From contig CM075197.1 of the NCBI GenBank assembly GCA_037577475.1, positions 7,805,518-7,869,517 on the forward strand: 64,000 nt of DNA, written 5' to 3'. Positions 33,548 to 44,109 of this stretch are shown piece after piece. Position 1 is the stretch's first letter; each line of letters starts with the position of its first letter. Below the pieces are notes generated by a model. That model saw only the letters and a list, made by a program, of their open reading frames with translations. It did not search any database and had not been told where the DNA came from. This stretch comes from Chaunax sp. Z400. Taxonomy: Eukaryota > Chordata > Actinopteri > Lophiiformes > Chaunacidae. Made by a program: the position numbers and the translations under genes.

Positions 33548-36500
33548 GAGAGTAAGACATGAGCAATGTTTGGATACTATCATCACCTGAAAAAACAAAC
33601 AAAAGTACACTCTGCCACAAAGACTAAACTAAATCTAGAGATGAATGATGACAGTAAGGCCTCATTCAGACCACATCAGGTGTTGCAGCGTTTAGTCCCA
33701 GATTGTGCAGCAGTGTAGGAGGACACAAGTTTAGAGTATCATTGTTCTTTACCAGCCGGTCCAGTAGTCTGGATATGTGATTGTGTGACGTTGGGTTGTG
33801 TTCCTCAAACTAGATGGGGAGACTGGTGTGTTCGCCACAACACCTGGTTTGGTCTGAATGCATTTTAAGTGGGACACACCAGCTTTCAGAGCACCTTCCT
33901 AATATAACAGTTTCATTTAGTAATTTCTACCAGCTGGTAAAATGATCATTAAATGACAACAGCTGTGATCCACTGATAGTTTTTACATTGATATGTTTGT
34001 AGTTTCCTTCAGTGAAGAATAAAAGACAACAATGTGTTAGAGATACATTTCCCATTCCTCTTCTTTTCTGACATAGAAAAAACCAAAGGAGACATTGTGT
34101 TTTTCACTGATGTGTTGTCTTTCCTACAGGGAGAGCTCCACTGCTGCAGACAAAAGGTACACCTCCTCTCATCAGCCTGTTAGATGTGTTTCTCCTTTGT
34201 TTTCATTCCTGCTCTCTCCTCATCTGTTTTTGATCTTTTCCTCTTTGTCATAATATGACCTTTAATAATGTGTCATCATTCTCTCCTCCCTCTCTTTCCC
34301 ATCTCTTTCCACCCATCCCTCTCTCTCTGTGTCCAGACCAGAGTTCGCTTTGTTTGTGGAGCCCCCTGCTGGTGACCCTGAGTACCTCATTGCAGAAATA
34401 AAGCTACCCGGAGTGGTGAGACATACAAAATACACAAACATAAATTCATTCTCGTCTCTCTCTTTTAGTCTGTTTCACTCACTCTGTGCCTTCAATACAA
34501 ATGTGGTCCATTTAAAGGACAGTATCACTTTGAAACAGGATATAAAGGATAAATGATGCTGTTCAGAGATTTAAGTATCACAATGGTTTTTTGGTCTTAT
34601 CATTTTAAATCTCTTCAGATTTACTTATTTTTCTAGTTTTATTTATTATTTATTTTGTTATGCTGAGAAGATGCATTTAGATTTTTTTTTAAATTAAATT
34701 TGTCATCTAGAAAATCTCACCACACAGAGGATGTTCACCTTTTTTACTTCGCATCAAACAAACAAATCACAGATATGACACAAAACAGTCTTTGTTTAAT
34801 AGCTGAACATTCTGGCTTTAGGAAACATGCCTCCAACAAATGAAACTGAATTATTTTAACTAATGACCGATGTTTTCCAGATCAAGTAGAGGAAAACATT
34901 ATGGAATAACTCAATGTTGAGGAAAGAATTGTTTTTTATTGCACCTCCTTGGGCTTTTATGACACCCTGGATTCTTTGAGGTGGATTTCACTAATGAAAA
35001 ACAATCTTTCAATGTACACCTGTATATTTACTGTTGAGGTAATGATTTTGCCTCTCCTGGTCCCTTTACCTGACATCCAGCCCCAAATCATATTATCATA
35101 AATGAGTGAATTTAGCTTGTTTTCTTCAGGCAGTCGTCTTTGTATGTTTCATTGGAACAGCACCAGACAAACGTTCCAGCATCGTCTCCTGGGCCAATGC
35201 AGATTCATGATTCATCAGTGATCATCACTTTCATCCAATCATCCACCCTCCATGATTTATTCTCTTTAGCCCACTGTAACCTTGTCTTCTTCTGTTTAGG
35301 TGTTAGTGCTGCTTTTTGTTTGGGTTTTTTTCTGGATGTAAATTCCATTTCATTCAGTCCATTTCTTACAGTTCTGTCACAAACCTTGACTCCTGTTTGC
35401 GTTTTCATTTGTTCTGTTGTGCATTTTCTATTTTCAAGGCTGCTGCTTTGAGTTTTCTATCCTGACGTCTTCCTGTGTGTTTTCTTTTTATAACCTTCCC
35501 ATTTTGTTTGTACTCGCACCAATTTTGAGACACAGTTGACTGGGAACAAACAACATCTTTTCCTTCTTGAATGAGTTTTATAATCCTCTCCATTGTTTCA
35601 ATGGACAGCTCTCTTGTTGGGGCCATGTTTCCTTTCCTTTCACCTCGTTAAGGTCTACAAGCGCTCTCTTTTAACATCAGACTAATTTGCATGTTTAGAC
35701 TTGTGCTGATAGTTGTTTTACAGTAGAAATGCAAATTACAAGGTGACTCCAAATGTTTTTCCTCAACATTGAGTGATTCCATGAATTTTTCCTTTATTTG
35801 ATCTGGAAAAAGATGTGCCATTAAATCAAATAATTAAATTTCATTTGAACACTTCATTGTCCGGACGCCAGAATGTTCAGTTATAAAATAAAAATGGTTT
35901 TGTCTCATAGCTGTGATTTTTTTTTAAATTTCCAGCAAAGTAAAAAAAAGCTAGATGTTCATCCTAGTGTGGTGATTGCATCATTTTTGCTAAGGGTTGT
36001 ATATACTGGCACTGCATTTATGTGGAGCTGTGAAACCTAGTCATGTAGTGAGGTAATTACTGGCTGAGCTGGAAGGCTTTAACTGCAGCTGTGTTTACAT
36101 GTGATTGTCAAGTAAATTTCAAGCAAAGTTCTGAAATGTCAGGAAACAGAAAATGTGAATTAGGTGCATTTCCATGAACTTGTTTGAAGCGAATAAATGA
36201 TGCTACGCAAAGCATCACTTAGTCAGAAGTTGTCTGTAGCTGTTGATTACAACAACTCCAATGTTAGGTTTTCTGATGACAAGCCATGATGGATAGTTAT
36301 AAACATAGAGTTAGAAAGCTGCTTTGTCATATGATGTCATCGCATCCCGTCTTTAAACACTGCTTCATTAATAAGTTCAGACACAGAGTGTCAGCTGGGT
36401 GAACTTGTCTCCTGTGCAGACGTCGTCTCGCTCTCTTGTTCTGGACGCTGGAGAGGACAGACTGGTGTTGACGGCTCGGCCCTCGCTTTTCCACCTCGAC

Positions 36501-36716
36501 ATCTTCCATCCCTTCCTCGTCAGCCAGGAGAACACTGCAGCACAGTACAACAGCAGCACGCAGGTACCGAACACATACACACAGTATAGTATGTACCTCA
36601 CACAACAGTTGTGTACTGAAGCACCACCAACACCTCTGTGAACATACTGAGCACTTTTGTCTCTGTTTTCTTCTCCCCAGATCCTTACAGTCACCATGCC
36701 TGTGGTATCTTCATGA
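29045..36716 (+). CDS. pih1d1: PIH1 domain-containing protein 1
   Basis: Ten exons join in frame: 29045-29125, 30357-30414, 30549-30737, 31806-31867, 33226-33307, 33399-33495, 34130-34156, 34337-34415, 36420-36563 and 36681-36716, giving 284 residues (human about 290). PIH1D1 is the adaptor subunit of the cytoplasmic/nuclear R2TP complex (RUVBL1, RUVBL2, RPAP3, PIH1D1), which with HSP90 assembles box C/D snoRNPs, RNA polymerase II and PIKK kinases. Visible hallmarks: KVFVNICQS and GYRVPMSLGEPHVEMD in the PIH1 domain (about residues 47-110), lysines 51 and 58/60 where the family binds acidic phospho-serine (DSDD/E-type) motifs, CTAYDVVINQEF, and GLENKYNLELS.DWKVLKNRKF. A CS-like C-terminal domain (FALFVEPPAG through FHLDIFHPFL) ends TVTMPVVSS. 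The start ATG is the first in its exon and fits family length. Exon 7 is a 27-base micro-exon. All introns are GT-AG. No lesion is seen. Confidence 0.95.
29550..29606 (+). repeat. Near-perfect hairpin in pih1d1 intron 1
   Basis: The arm TGACACCAGCCCCAGGACAG (29550-29569, continuing ACACAG to 29575) is the exact reverse complement of 29581-29606, with only five bases (GAGGG) between. The stem is therefore 26 perfect base pairs. Confidence 0.95.
31583..31750 (+). mobile_element. Truncated SINE in pih1d1 intron 3
   Basis: From GGGTCTTGGGTTCAAATCCA (the B-box part) through TTCTGTGTGGAGTTTGCATG to AATGAACTGTAGGTAATTTA it matches the SINE at 12054-12419. The head is missing and an A-run precedes it; the tail is lost. 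It lies about 55 bases before exon 4. Confidence 0.75.
33500..33548 (+). repeat. (TCTG)n microsatellite at a splice donor
   Basis: Twelve TCTG units start 4 bases after the GT of the pih1d1 intron 6 donor (GTATGTCTG, GT at 33496-33497). The repeat therefore includes part of the extended donor consensus. Confidence 0.95.
34690..36001 (-). mobile_element. Tc1/mariner transposon relic in pih1d1 intron 8
   Basis: The transposase runs on the minus strand. Inverted repeats of more than 200 bases flank it: the left arm 34700-34927 matches the reverse complement of 35758-35985, with AACTCAATGTTGAGGAAA and CCAGATCAA clear in both. The right end reads ...GCTAAGGGTTGTA next to TA, as at Tc1 insertion sites. 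The left outer end is eroded. The long inverted repeats with inner and outer conserved blocks are of the IR/DR type found in several fish Tc1 families. Confidence 0.85.
35100..35626 (-). pseudogene. Tc1-type transposase fragments
   Basis: The frame 35626-35405 starts MAPTRELSIETMERIIKLIQ and holds the N-terminal DNA-binding helix-turn-helix part (GKDVVCSQSTVSQ). The frame 35408-35205 continues with the second helix-turn-helix and linker (CDRTVRNGLNEMEFTSRKKP, then TPKQKKTRLQWAKENKSW) and stops just before the first catalytic aspartate block (VMITDES). Homology carries on in broken form to about 35100. Most of the DDE catalytic core is deleted, so no active enzyme can be made. Confidence 0.85.
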
Positions 36717-36771
36717 AACTGCAGAACTGATGTCCAGTTATTTATTTTTTCATGAAAAATGATGCTGTGAA

Positions 36772-36777
36772 AATAAA
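36772..36777 (+). other. Poly(A) signal of pih1d1
   Basis: AATAAA 56 bases after the pih1d1 stop codon, in an A/T-rich 3' UTR. It fits a short 3' UTR for this gene. Confidence 0.75.
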
Positions 36778-36779
36778 AA

Positions 36780-39540
36780 TGTTTTTTAAACAGTCAAATG
36801 TCCGTGTTTTACAGAAGATTTCTGAGTGCGGCCCTGTTTGTTACACCTCATCAAGGAGGTTGTGTTTACATTTGTTTGTTTGTTAGCAGGACTACACACA
36901 GACTACTTACATGAAACTTAGAGGGTTGGGTGTGTTGCAGGGGAGAACCCATTCAATTTGGGATTGCATATGCTAAATGTGGGCTGCATGCTGCTATAGT
37001 GAGCTGTGCAAACTAAACTTTAGCTGTGCAAATCAAATCTTGGGATACAGTGCTTAAAAAGAAGGTTGTGTTTTAGGCTACATTTGAAGCAGCCTTCAAA
37101 ATAGGACGGTCTTGTCGCCTCTGTGATGCAGTCAGTCTTCAAATACATCCTGCAAAGGATGCGGTCCCTGATTTGAGACACAGCTAGGTCTCTTTTAGCC
37201 AAAGAAATATAACTATAATAATGCCAATCCCCACAAAACAATGGGTGACATCCCAGTGACTCTGTCCTGTTTCTACTATTTATTATACAGTCTATTAATG
37301 ACATAAACACTTTCATATTGCAGGGCTATATTTTGGTAAAAGTCTTTGTCAGGCTTTACAGTAGAATGTCCTTTATTGTGTAACACATTACCTGTACCCT
37401 ACCTGTAGACAGCTGCACTACTTACAATTTAAACAATGTCTTGAATGCATAACTTATTTAAACACAGGCCCATTTATTCTGTTGTACAACCTCTTTAACA
37501 TTTCCCTTAAGCTGACACCTATGAGGTCAGACCCAACCAGGATACACTGAGGCTGACCTGCGATCAGCATTAGATGTAGTTACGTTTTGTGTGGGCTACA
37601 TGGATCTCCCTCCGTGAACTGGAAACCTCCCCTTTCATGGACAAAGAGAATGAGTGAAGCAGTCACTCTTCTATTTCTGGATCAGCTCCGGTCATCCCTT
37701 CATCTGACACTCCCCCTCCCTCGCTCCTATTTCATCTCTCTCTCCTCCCACTGTTGCTGAGCATCCACATCTGTTGGCCGGTTCCGCTCTCACACCTCGT
37801 CCGTCTGCCATGGAATGAGGAAATGGGTCAGACCAGGAGTAAAAATAGCTTTATTTTTTCCATAGATATTGTTGACAATGGTCTGATTGACAGAATCACA
37901 TTTCAAAAAGAATTTTTGTTCATCATTGAAAAGGAAAGTCAAGAGATAAGGTGGAGTTTGAGAATGCAGACCTCCACCTCCATGATATAAAAAATCATAC
38001 CGAGTTTATTATTCTTTCTTTTGTTGTCATTTTTCCAGGTGGAGCTTATTACAGATGATACACAGTGTGATGTGATTGAGAGTTTAATTAGCTGCATTTC
38101 CATTTCCATAACTGAATGTTACTGTAAGAAAAAAGTATTATTACTTCTGCCATGGAGGTGATGTTTTCACATGTTTGGCAGGTGTTTGTATTCTCAGCAG
38201 GATTACGGAAAAACTACTAAACAGATTTCCATGAATCTTGTGGGTCTTGGGTCAGGATAGACCTCATTACATTTTGGTGCAGATCCGGATAAAAGGGCAG
38301 ATTCAGGATTTTTTTTGTTCAATTTCTTTAACATTTTGAAGCATTTTTCACCATTTTCTTTAATTTCTGAGGGAGTAATGTATGAATCTTGATTGATATT
38401 TCAGTTGTTATCTATGAGTGTGAGCAATTAGGTGTGGATCCAAATAAAAATCTGTATCCATCAGATTTAAACGTTTGGCTGTTACAAATCCTGTCACTTT
38501 AAATTATGGTTACAGAGCTAAGAGTTTGATTTTGGTAAAGCCTGACTGAATTAAATTGGACTCTACTGAGTGTGATTCTAGTTACTCTTGTGGCAGTGAT
38601 ATGCCAAGGACAAACGCCTTGATGAAAGGGATGAATATAGTTTTTTTCAAAGGCTGAAATACTAACAATAGTTTGTAGCAGGGAAAAAAATGATATACAG
38701 TAAACTGGCTGATATATTAAAACACCCCCATGAAAAAAATGGACACAATTTTCAAATTTTTAACCTAATTAAATAACTAAAACGCCCAGACTTTTAGTCA
38801 GCTAAAACTTGACTAAAAGACATAAAACAGGATCATATTGACTAACTATGATACAAACTAAGACTAAATGAAAACATAGCTGACACTGCTCTGGACAGAG
38901 ACCGGCTACCTGTTTCCTCCTGTTTCCAGCATTCATACTAAGCTAAGCTCGCTGTCTGCTGCTGGCTGCATAGCTTCATATTTATAGACATGACAGTGGA
39001 ATCAATCTACTCATCAAACTCCTGGCAGGAAAGCAAATATGCATATTGTCCAAAACATGAAGCCATTCTTTTGAACATATTAGGGCTCAGATGTGGTTGG
39101 CCTTAGCTGTGGATGCTATCCTCCATGCAGTAACAGCTGCTGAGGCTCATGGGTACAGCAGTCTTTAGTACTATTTGATATTCCTTTAACCTTTTCACTT
39201 TTGTCCTCTGCTCTCCGTCTCATTAGCCCTCATTTCCTCCTCTGTTGGTCCATCCCTTCCAGCGCTGGGACTAACTTCTCATTAGCTACTCAACACAGCT
39301 TGTTGGATTAGTTTTAATGAGTAAATGTATGATAACATTTGTCTTTTCAACAAGCTGCTTCTCCTCTGTAACCTCTCCCCCTGTTAGCTTTCTCTCCCTT
39401 CATCCGTCACACCCTCCCTCTTCATTCTGTCAACCCCCTCTCCACCTGTGGCATCCCTCCATTTGTCCAGTGAAGTCATCCATCTATTCTCCCTAATCCT
39501 GTGACGTGCTCATCTTTCTGCCCCTGCTTAATCCGCCTGT
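36780..39540. other. Intergenic, pih1d1 to tnnt1, first part
   Basis: No exons were recognised. Two degraded copies of the dispersed repeat noted at 7460 appear in reverse sense near 36855-36960 and 38185-38340 (GCAGGATTACGG...ACTACTAAACAGATTTCC). Confidence 0.45.
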
Positions 39541-39544
39541 GGCC

Positions 39545-39573
39545 ACACACACGCACACACACGCACACACACG

Positions 39574-39605
<32 letters not shown>

Positions 39606-39612
39606 CACACAC

Positions 39613-39650
<38 letters not shown>
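39545..39650 (+). repeat. (CA)n with CG-containing units
   Basis: CA array in which CG replaces CA at several places (ACACGCACACAC). The CG steps are regularly spaced at the start and become pure CA at the end. Confidence 0.95.
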
Positions 39651-39653
<3 letters not shown>

Positions 39654-40165
39654 TGTGAACATTTGTGCACACAGACCCACAGTTATTCTTGTATTGTACA
39701 CTCACACATTCAATAATTCTTCACACACACACACACATTGCCCCTCGGCCTCTCTGTATAAAGCTGCCTCTGTCTATACAGTAGTCATTCTGTCTGTCTG
39801 TCTCCTGTGTCTGGTGATACCACACCCTCATACAGGTACGTCCATCCGTCTGTCCTCTCTAGCTTCTGTTATTATAGGATCACAGCAGAATGAAATATAA
39901 CCAACACTAATGACTATGTTTTCCAGCCTGACATTGTTGAGTATCCTCCACCACAGTGTGTTTGTGTGTTTAAGGATGCTCTGGCATCAAAACCAACGGC
40001 CAATTAGCAACTTTTTATCGTGGCAAATGTCAGATATCAGCTGAATGTCACTGTGCTCTCTGGATGTCTAATATTAAATGTGTCTGCTAAGCCTGATTGC
40101 TATTTCATGGTTTGTCCAAATAGAGCTTCTTAACAGCAGAGTTGGTGTTAAAGCATCCCAAGGAA

Positions 40166-40187
40166 AATTTTCTTTTAAAAGAAAATT
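40166..40187. repeat. 22-bp perfect palindrome
   Basis: AATTTTCTTTT is followed without spacer by AAAAGAAAATT, its reverse complement. AT-rich; it may be chance or a cruciform-forming site. Confidence 0.8.
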
Positions 40188-41059
40188 CCTCTATTGTCAT
40201 TAAACATGGACGTACATTTATCATCTATCTCATAGAATATCCAAGTCTCAGTGAATGAAGTTCAGTAGTTTGTGAAATGAATGGACATCAATGGCTTCCT
40301 GAAATATAACTGCTTTGTCACTGAAACCTTCTTTTATCAGACATTTACAGTCTTCAAAACACTGTAAACTGTGAGTGGGATATAATTGCGGTGATGGAAT
40401 TGAAGTTTTTTTTTTTTTTATGTTTTTAATCCGAAAATAAATCCCTGTTCCTCTAAATAATCCACAGACCTCACCATCTAGTTTTTATAGTGTGCTCTGT
40501 GTAAAACAAAGAGTCAGTAAGGCAGGGTTTCTGAAAAGATATGCCACTGATCACTTCTTTAAATCACATTTCCCCTTATTTTAGCAGCACAAAAAAAACA
40601 ATTTACTTCCATTGTATGAGGATTACTAAAAACCTGCAAACATCCACAATAAAGCCAGCAATAGTATAACTGCATATGTACATACCACTAGAGGTGAGTG
40701 ACAAAATGTTTGAATATTTTACACTAAAGTTTACATTTTAATGTGAGAAGTTACTCAGAATTTTAAACTAGACTGGACTAAGAAATTTTGAATCTCCACC
40801 AAGGCAGCTCAGTTTCCCCACGATGTCATTACACCTAAAAGCAACAGTCTGAGATAGTCTGACCCGGATATTATGACTCCTTGACCATGAGTATTTATAG
40901 AATTTGGCATCACGTTGGTATCATTATTATTTTGATAGTTAATCAATAAAAATAATATTGCATGAATGGTGGTTTTCTTAAGGATGGGATTATTCTATGC
41001 CCTGTCCTTCCACCCTGTTTCATAGTAATCCGTCAAGTACTTGTGTGTGACTGACAAAA

Positions 41060-41270
41060 ATGGCCCAAAAGCCTCATCTTGCAATGTTCAAAAAAGTAGA
41101 AAAGAATTTCTGAATCCGCTCCTTTATCCAGATCCACTCTAAAATTAATGTTGTCTTCCGTGTCATAAGCGCAACCCTCCCAAAAAGTGTCATGAAAATC
41201 CATCGAGTACATTTTGTGTAATCCTGCTAAAAGACAAACCAACACAAACACGACCTCCTTGCTGGAGATA
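41060..41270 (+). repeat. Dispersed repeat, copy 2
   Basis: Same order of blocks as 7460-7660: AAAGCCTCATCTTGCAATG, CCGCTCCTTTATCCAGATCC, a spacer, AAAGTGTCATGAAAATCCAT, TTTTGTGTAATCCTGC. Orientation relative to the window is the same in both copies. Confidence 0.55.
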
Positions 41271-41950
41271 TAAGCTTTATTTGTTCTATGAAATGGATGC
41301 AATGTAAAACATCTGCGCTCATTGACTGTCACCTGTACACTTCTATATACAGTACCTGTGTGTCTGTGTTAGCATAGCGGGCAGTCAGACTACAATTTCA
41401 AGCATTTAGAAAACCACAGGGGTTTCGTTCTGTATCTCTTACAGGATGAGGACAAAGTCTGACTTAACAAGTCGGCCCTTTGTCCCCATAAGAGCATTCA
41501 ACTTCTTATCTGTCAGATCGCTAATTAGACATTCATGAGTACAGTATGTCTGTGTGTGTCTGTGGGTGTGTCTAGTCTGACACCATTCACATTGTTCCTT
41601 TGCCTCTATGGTCCCTGCTAACCACAGACAAGGGTGCACTGTCAGGAGAGGCAAACAAATGTTTGGGGCCCCCCCAAAAGAAAAAAAAAGGGGGAAAGGG
41701 GGCCAAATAACCCAAATAGTCACGCATATTGGCACATTTTGCAACGACAACTAAAAAAAACCTTAAACCTCCCATGAAGGCACCACCAACACCCTGAAAT
41801 CCCCTATAGGTGAGGCCCCTGCAAGCTAATGTATGACAGCTGGATATGGTTAGTGTGGACACCTGTACAGCTGAGCTGTTAGTCAGCACAATTAAGTTCA
41901 TCCGACATTCATTCCAATTATGCATTTTTTTTAGAAAGTCTGCTGGGTTC

Positions 41951-42578
41951 CGGCCGGGCTCGGTCACTAGTCTCCCTAACTCGGCTCGATCACTACTCTC
42001 CCTGACTCGGCTCCGGCTCGGTCACTAGTCTCCCGGACTCGGCTCGGGCTCGGTCACAACTCTCCCTGACTCGGCTCGGTCACTACTCTCCCTGACTCGG
42101 CTCAGTCCCTAGTTTCCCTGACTCGGCTCAGTCACTACTCTCCCTGACTCGGCTCAGTCACTACTCTCCCTGACTCGGCTCAGTCACTACTCTCCCTGAC
42201 TCGGCTCAGTCCCTACTCTCCCTGACTCGGCTCAGTCACTACTCTCCCTGACTCGGCTCAGTCACTACTCTCCCTGACTCGGCTCGGTCACTACTGTCCC
42301 TGACTCGGCTCGGCCTCGGTCACTACTCTCCCTGACTTGGCTTGGTCACTGGTCTCCCTGACTCGGCTCGGCCTCGGTCACTACTCTCCCGGACTCGGCT
42401 CTGTCACCACTCTCCCGGACTCGGCTCGGTCACCACTCTCCCGGACTCGGCTCGGCCTCGGTCACTAGTCTCCCTGACTTGGCTCGGTCACTACTCTCCT
42501 GGACTCGGCTCGGTCACCACTCTCCCAGACTCGGCTCGGTCACTAGTCTCCCGGACTCGGCTCAGTCACTAGTCCGCC
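41951..42578 (+). repeat. 26-bp minisatellite, GACTCGGCTC type
   Basis: More than twenty units of about 26 bases, consensus CTCGGCTCAGTCACTACTCT plus CCCTGA, with variants (GGTCACTAGTCT, CCGGAC for CCTGAC, and insertions of CGGCCTCG). GC-rich and CpG-rich against an AT-rich background. The central copies (about 42120-42270) are nearly identical, the edges more diverged. Confidence 0.95.
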
Positions 42579-42899
42579 TCTCTGGTGTGAACTCCCTGTG
42601 AACTTTGTTCTGCTGGAGTTTAACAGTTTAGGTCCAGCTTAGTACATTTAAGTTTAGTTTTTTACCTTGAATTCAGCATACGGGATGATTATCCTGAAGA
42701 TGTTGTGACATATTAGACGTATTGGAGTCTTTAGCAGCAACTTTCTGATGGCAGGCTTTACAGATTGAATATTCATCATCTCCCACAGCCCCCTGCTCAT
42801 TTTGGAGATACAGTATGCAAAATGGTCCCACACTGCCGACTTGATACGTTTCTTTGGTGGATATAACTCTGGAGTTCCCTCTGCCATTTTCACACAGGC

Positions 42900-42908
42900 A
42901 CCCACACC

Positions 42909-42989
<81 letters not shown>

Positions 42990-42999
42990 ACACCCACCC

Positions 43000-43041
<42 letters not shown>

Positions 43042-43110
43042 ACCCACACACCCACACACACCCACCCACACCCACCCACACACCCACACACACACACACA
43101 CACACACATA
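42900..43110 (+). repeat. (CA)n/(CACCCA)n array
   Basis: A pure CA block (42920-42985) followed by mixed CACA and CCCACC units up to 43110. The flanking T/C-rich tract CCCCCCACCCCCCACCCCCC at about 43250 may be related. Confidence 0.95.
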
Positions 43111-43810
43111 CATTTCCTCGTGCCTCACACATAAACGTGTCTCACGAGATACTGTAGTTTATAGAATTCTTACGATTATAACACCGTGACGTTACTAATC
43201 GAGGTTAATAGCAAAAACGTTTCATCCTGACATCCCTAGTCATAAGTTACACCCCCCACCCCCCACCCCCCAGTCTAGGATCAACACTGACCACAAACAC
43301 AAATGTTAACAGTCTGATGTCAGGCTAGCTAACTTTAGCACTCTGACACTAAACAGCTGTCTGCACAAATATAATCTATGCAGAAGCTAGTCCAGGTAAG
43401 CATCGAGTTCCCTGTTTGTTGTCCTGTTAGCAACTTCCCTCTATTGTTGCCCTGTGGGTGGGACATTATATCAGGAAACACAACATCTACCAGTATTTTA
43501 CCTTGTAGTTTGTTTTATAATGAAAAGACTTTCAGCAACTTAAATGTTATTCTGACAGTTTCATTTATTGAGCGAGCTACAGTAGCTGTACACCAAAAAT
43601 ACTCGTTAGCTTCTTTTTAATGAAGTCTGCTCATAATGAAGAAATGTCCTTCAACCCAGTTTTATAGTAGCTATAATCTTTGTCAAGGATTTTACTCCAT
43701 GTTTACTCCTCCTTTCTCTCTCCAATAAAGAAAACATATATTAATAGCATACAGTAGCCTCTCTTTAACACTCATCATGTATTGTTGTACACCCATTCTT
43801 TTTACTTCAC

Positions 43811-43911
<101 letters not shown>

Positions 43912-44039
43912 TGCCCTTGACTAAAATTAACAGGGCCAAAGCTGAGCCTGTTGGAACTTGGCTCTTGTTCGCTCACACCCCCCACCTCTGACCCGACAGA
44001 GGTGTGAAAATGTGCACCTCTCATGCATCCATCTTTCAT

Positions 44040-44050
44040 CCCTCTCTCTC

Positions 44051-44100
<50 letters not shown>
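44040..44100 (+). repeat. (TC)n microsatellite
   Basis: About thirty TC units with one G interruption (TCTCGCTCTC). Polypyrimidine, capable of triplex structure. Confidence 0.95.
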
Positions 44101-44102
<2 letters not shown>

Positions 44103-44109
44103 GAACTTA

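Noticed and set aside
41951..42578. Regularly spaced repeats that might suggest a CRISPR array
   Set aside because: Units are directly abutting without unique spacers, and the DNA is from a vertebrate. It is a minisatellite.
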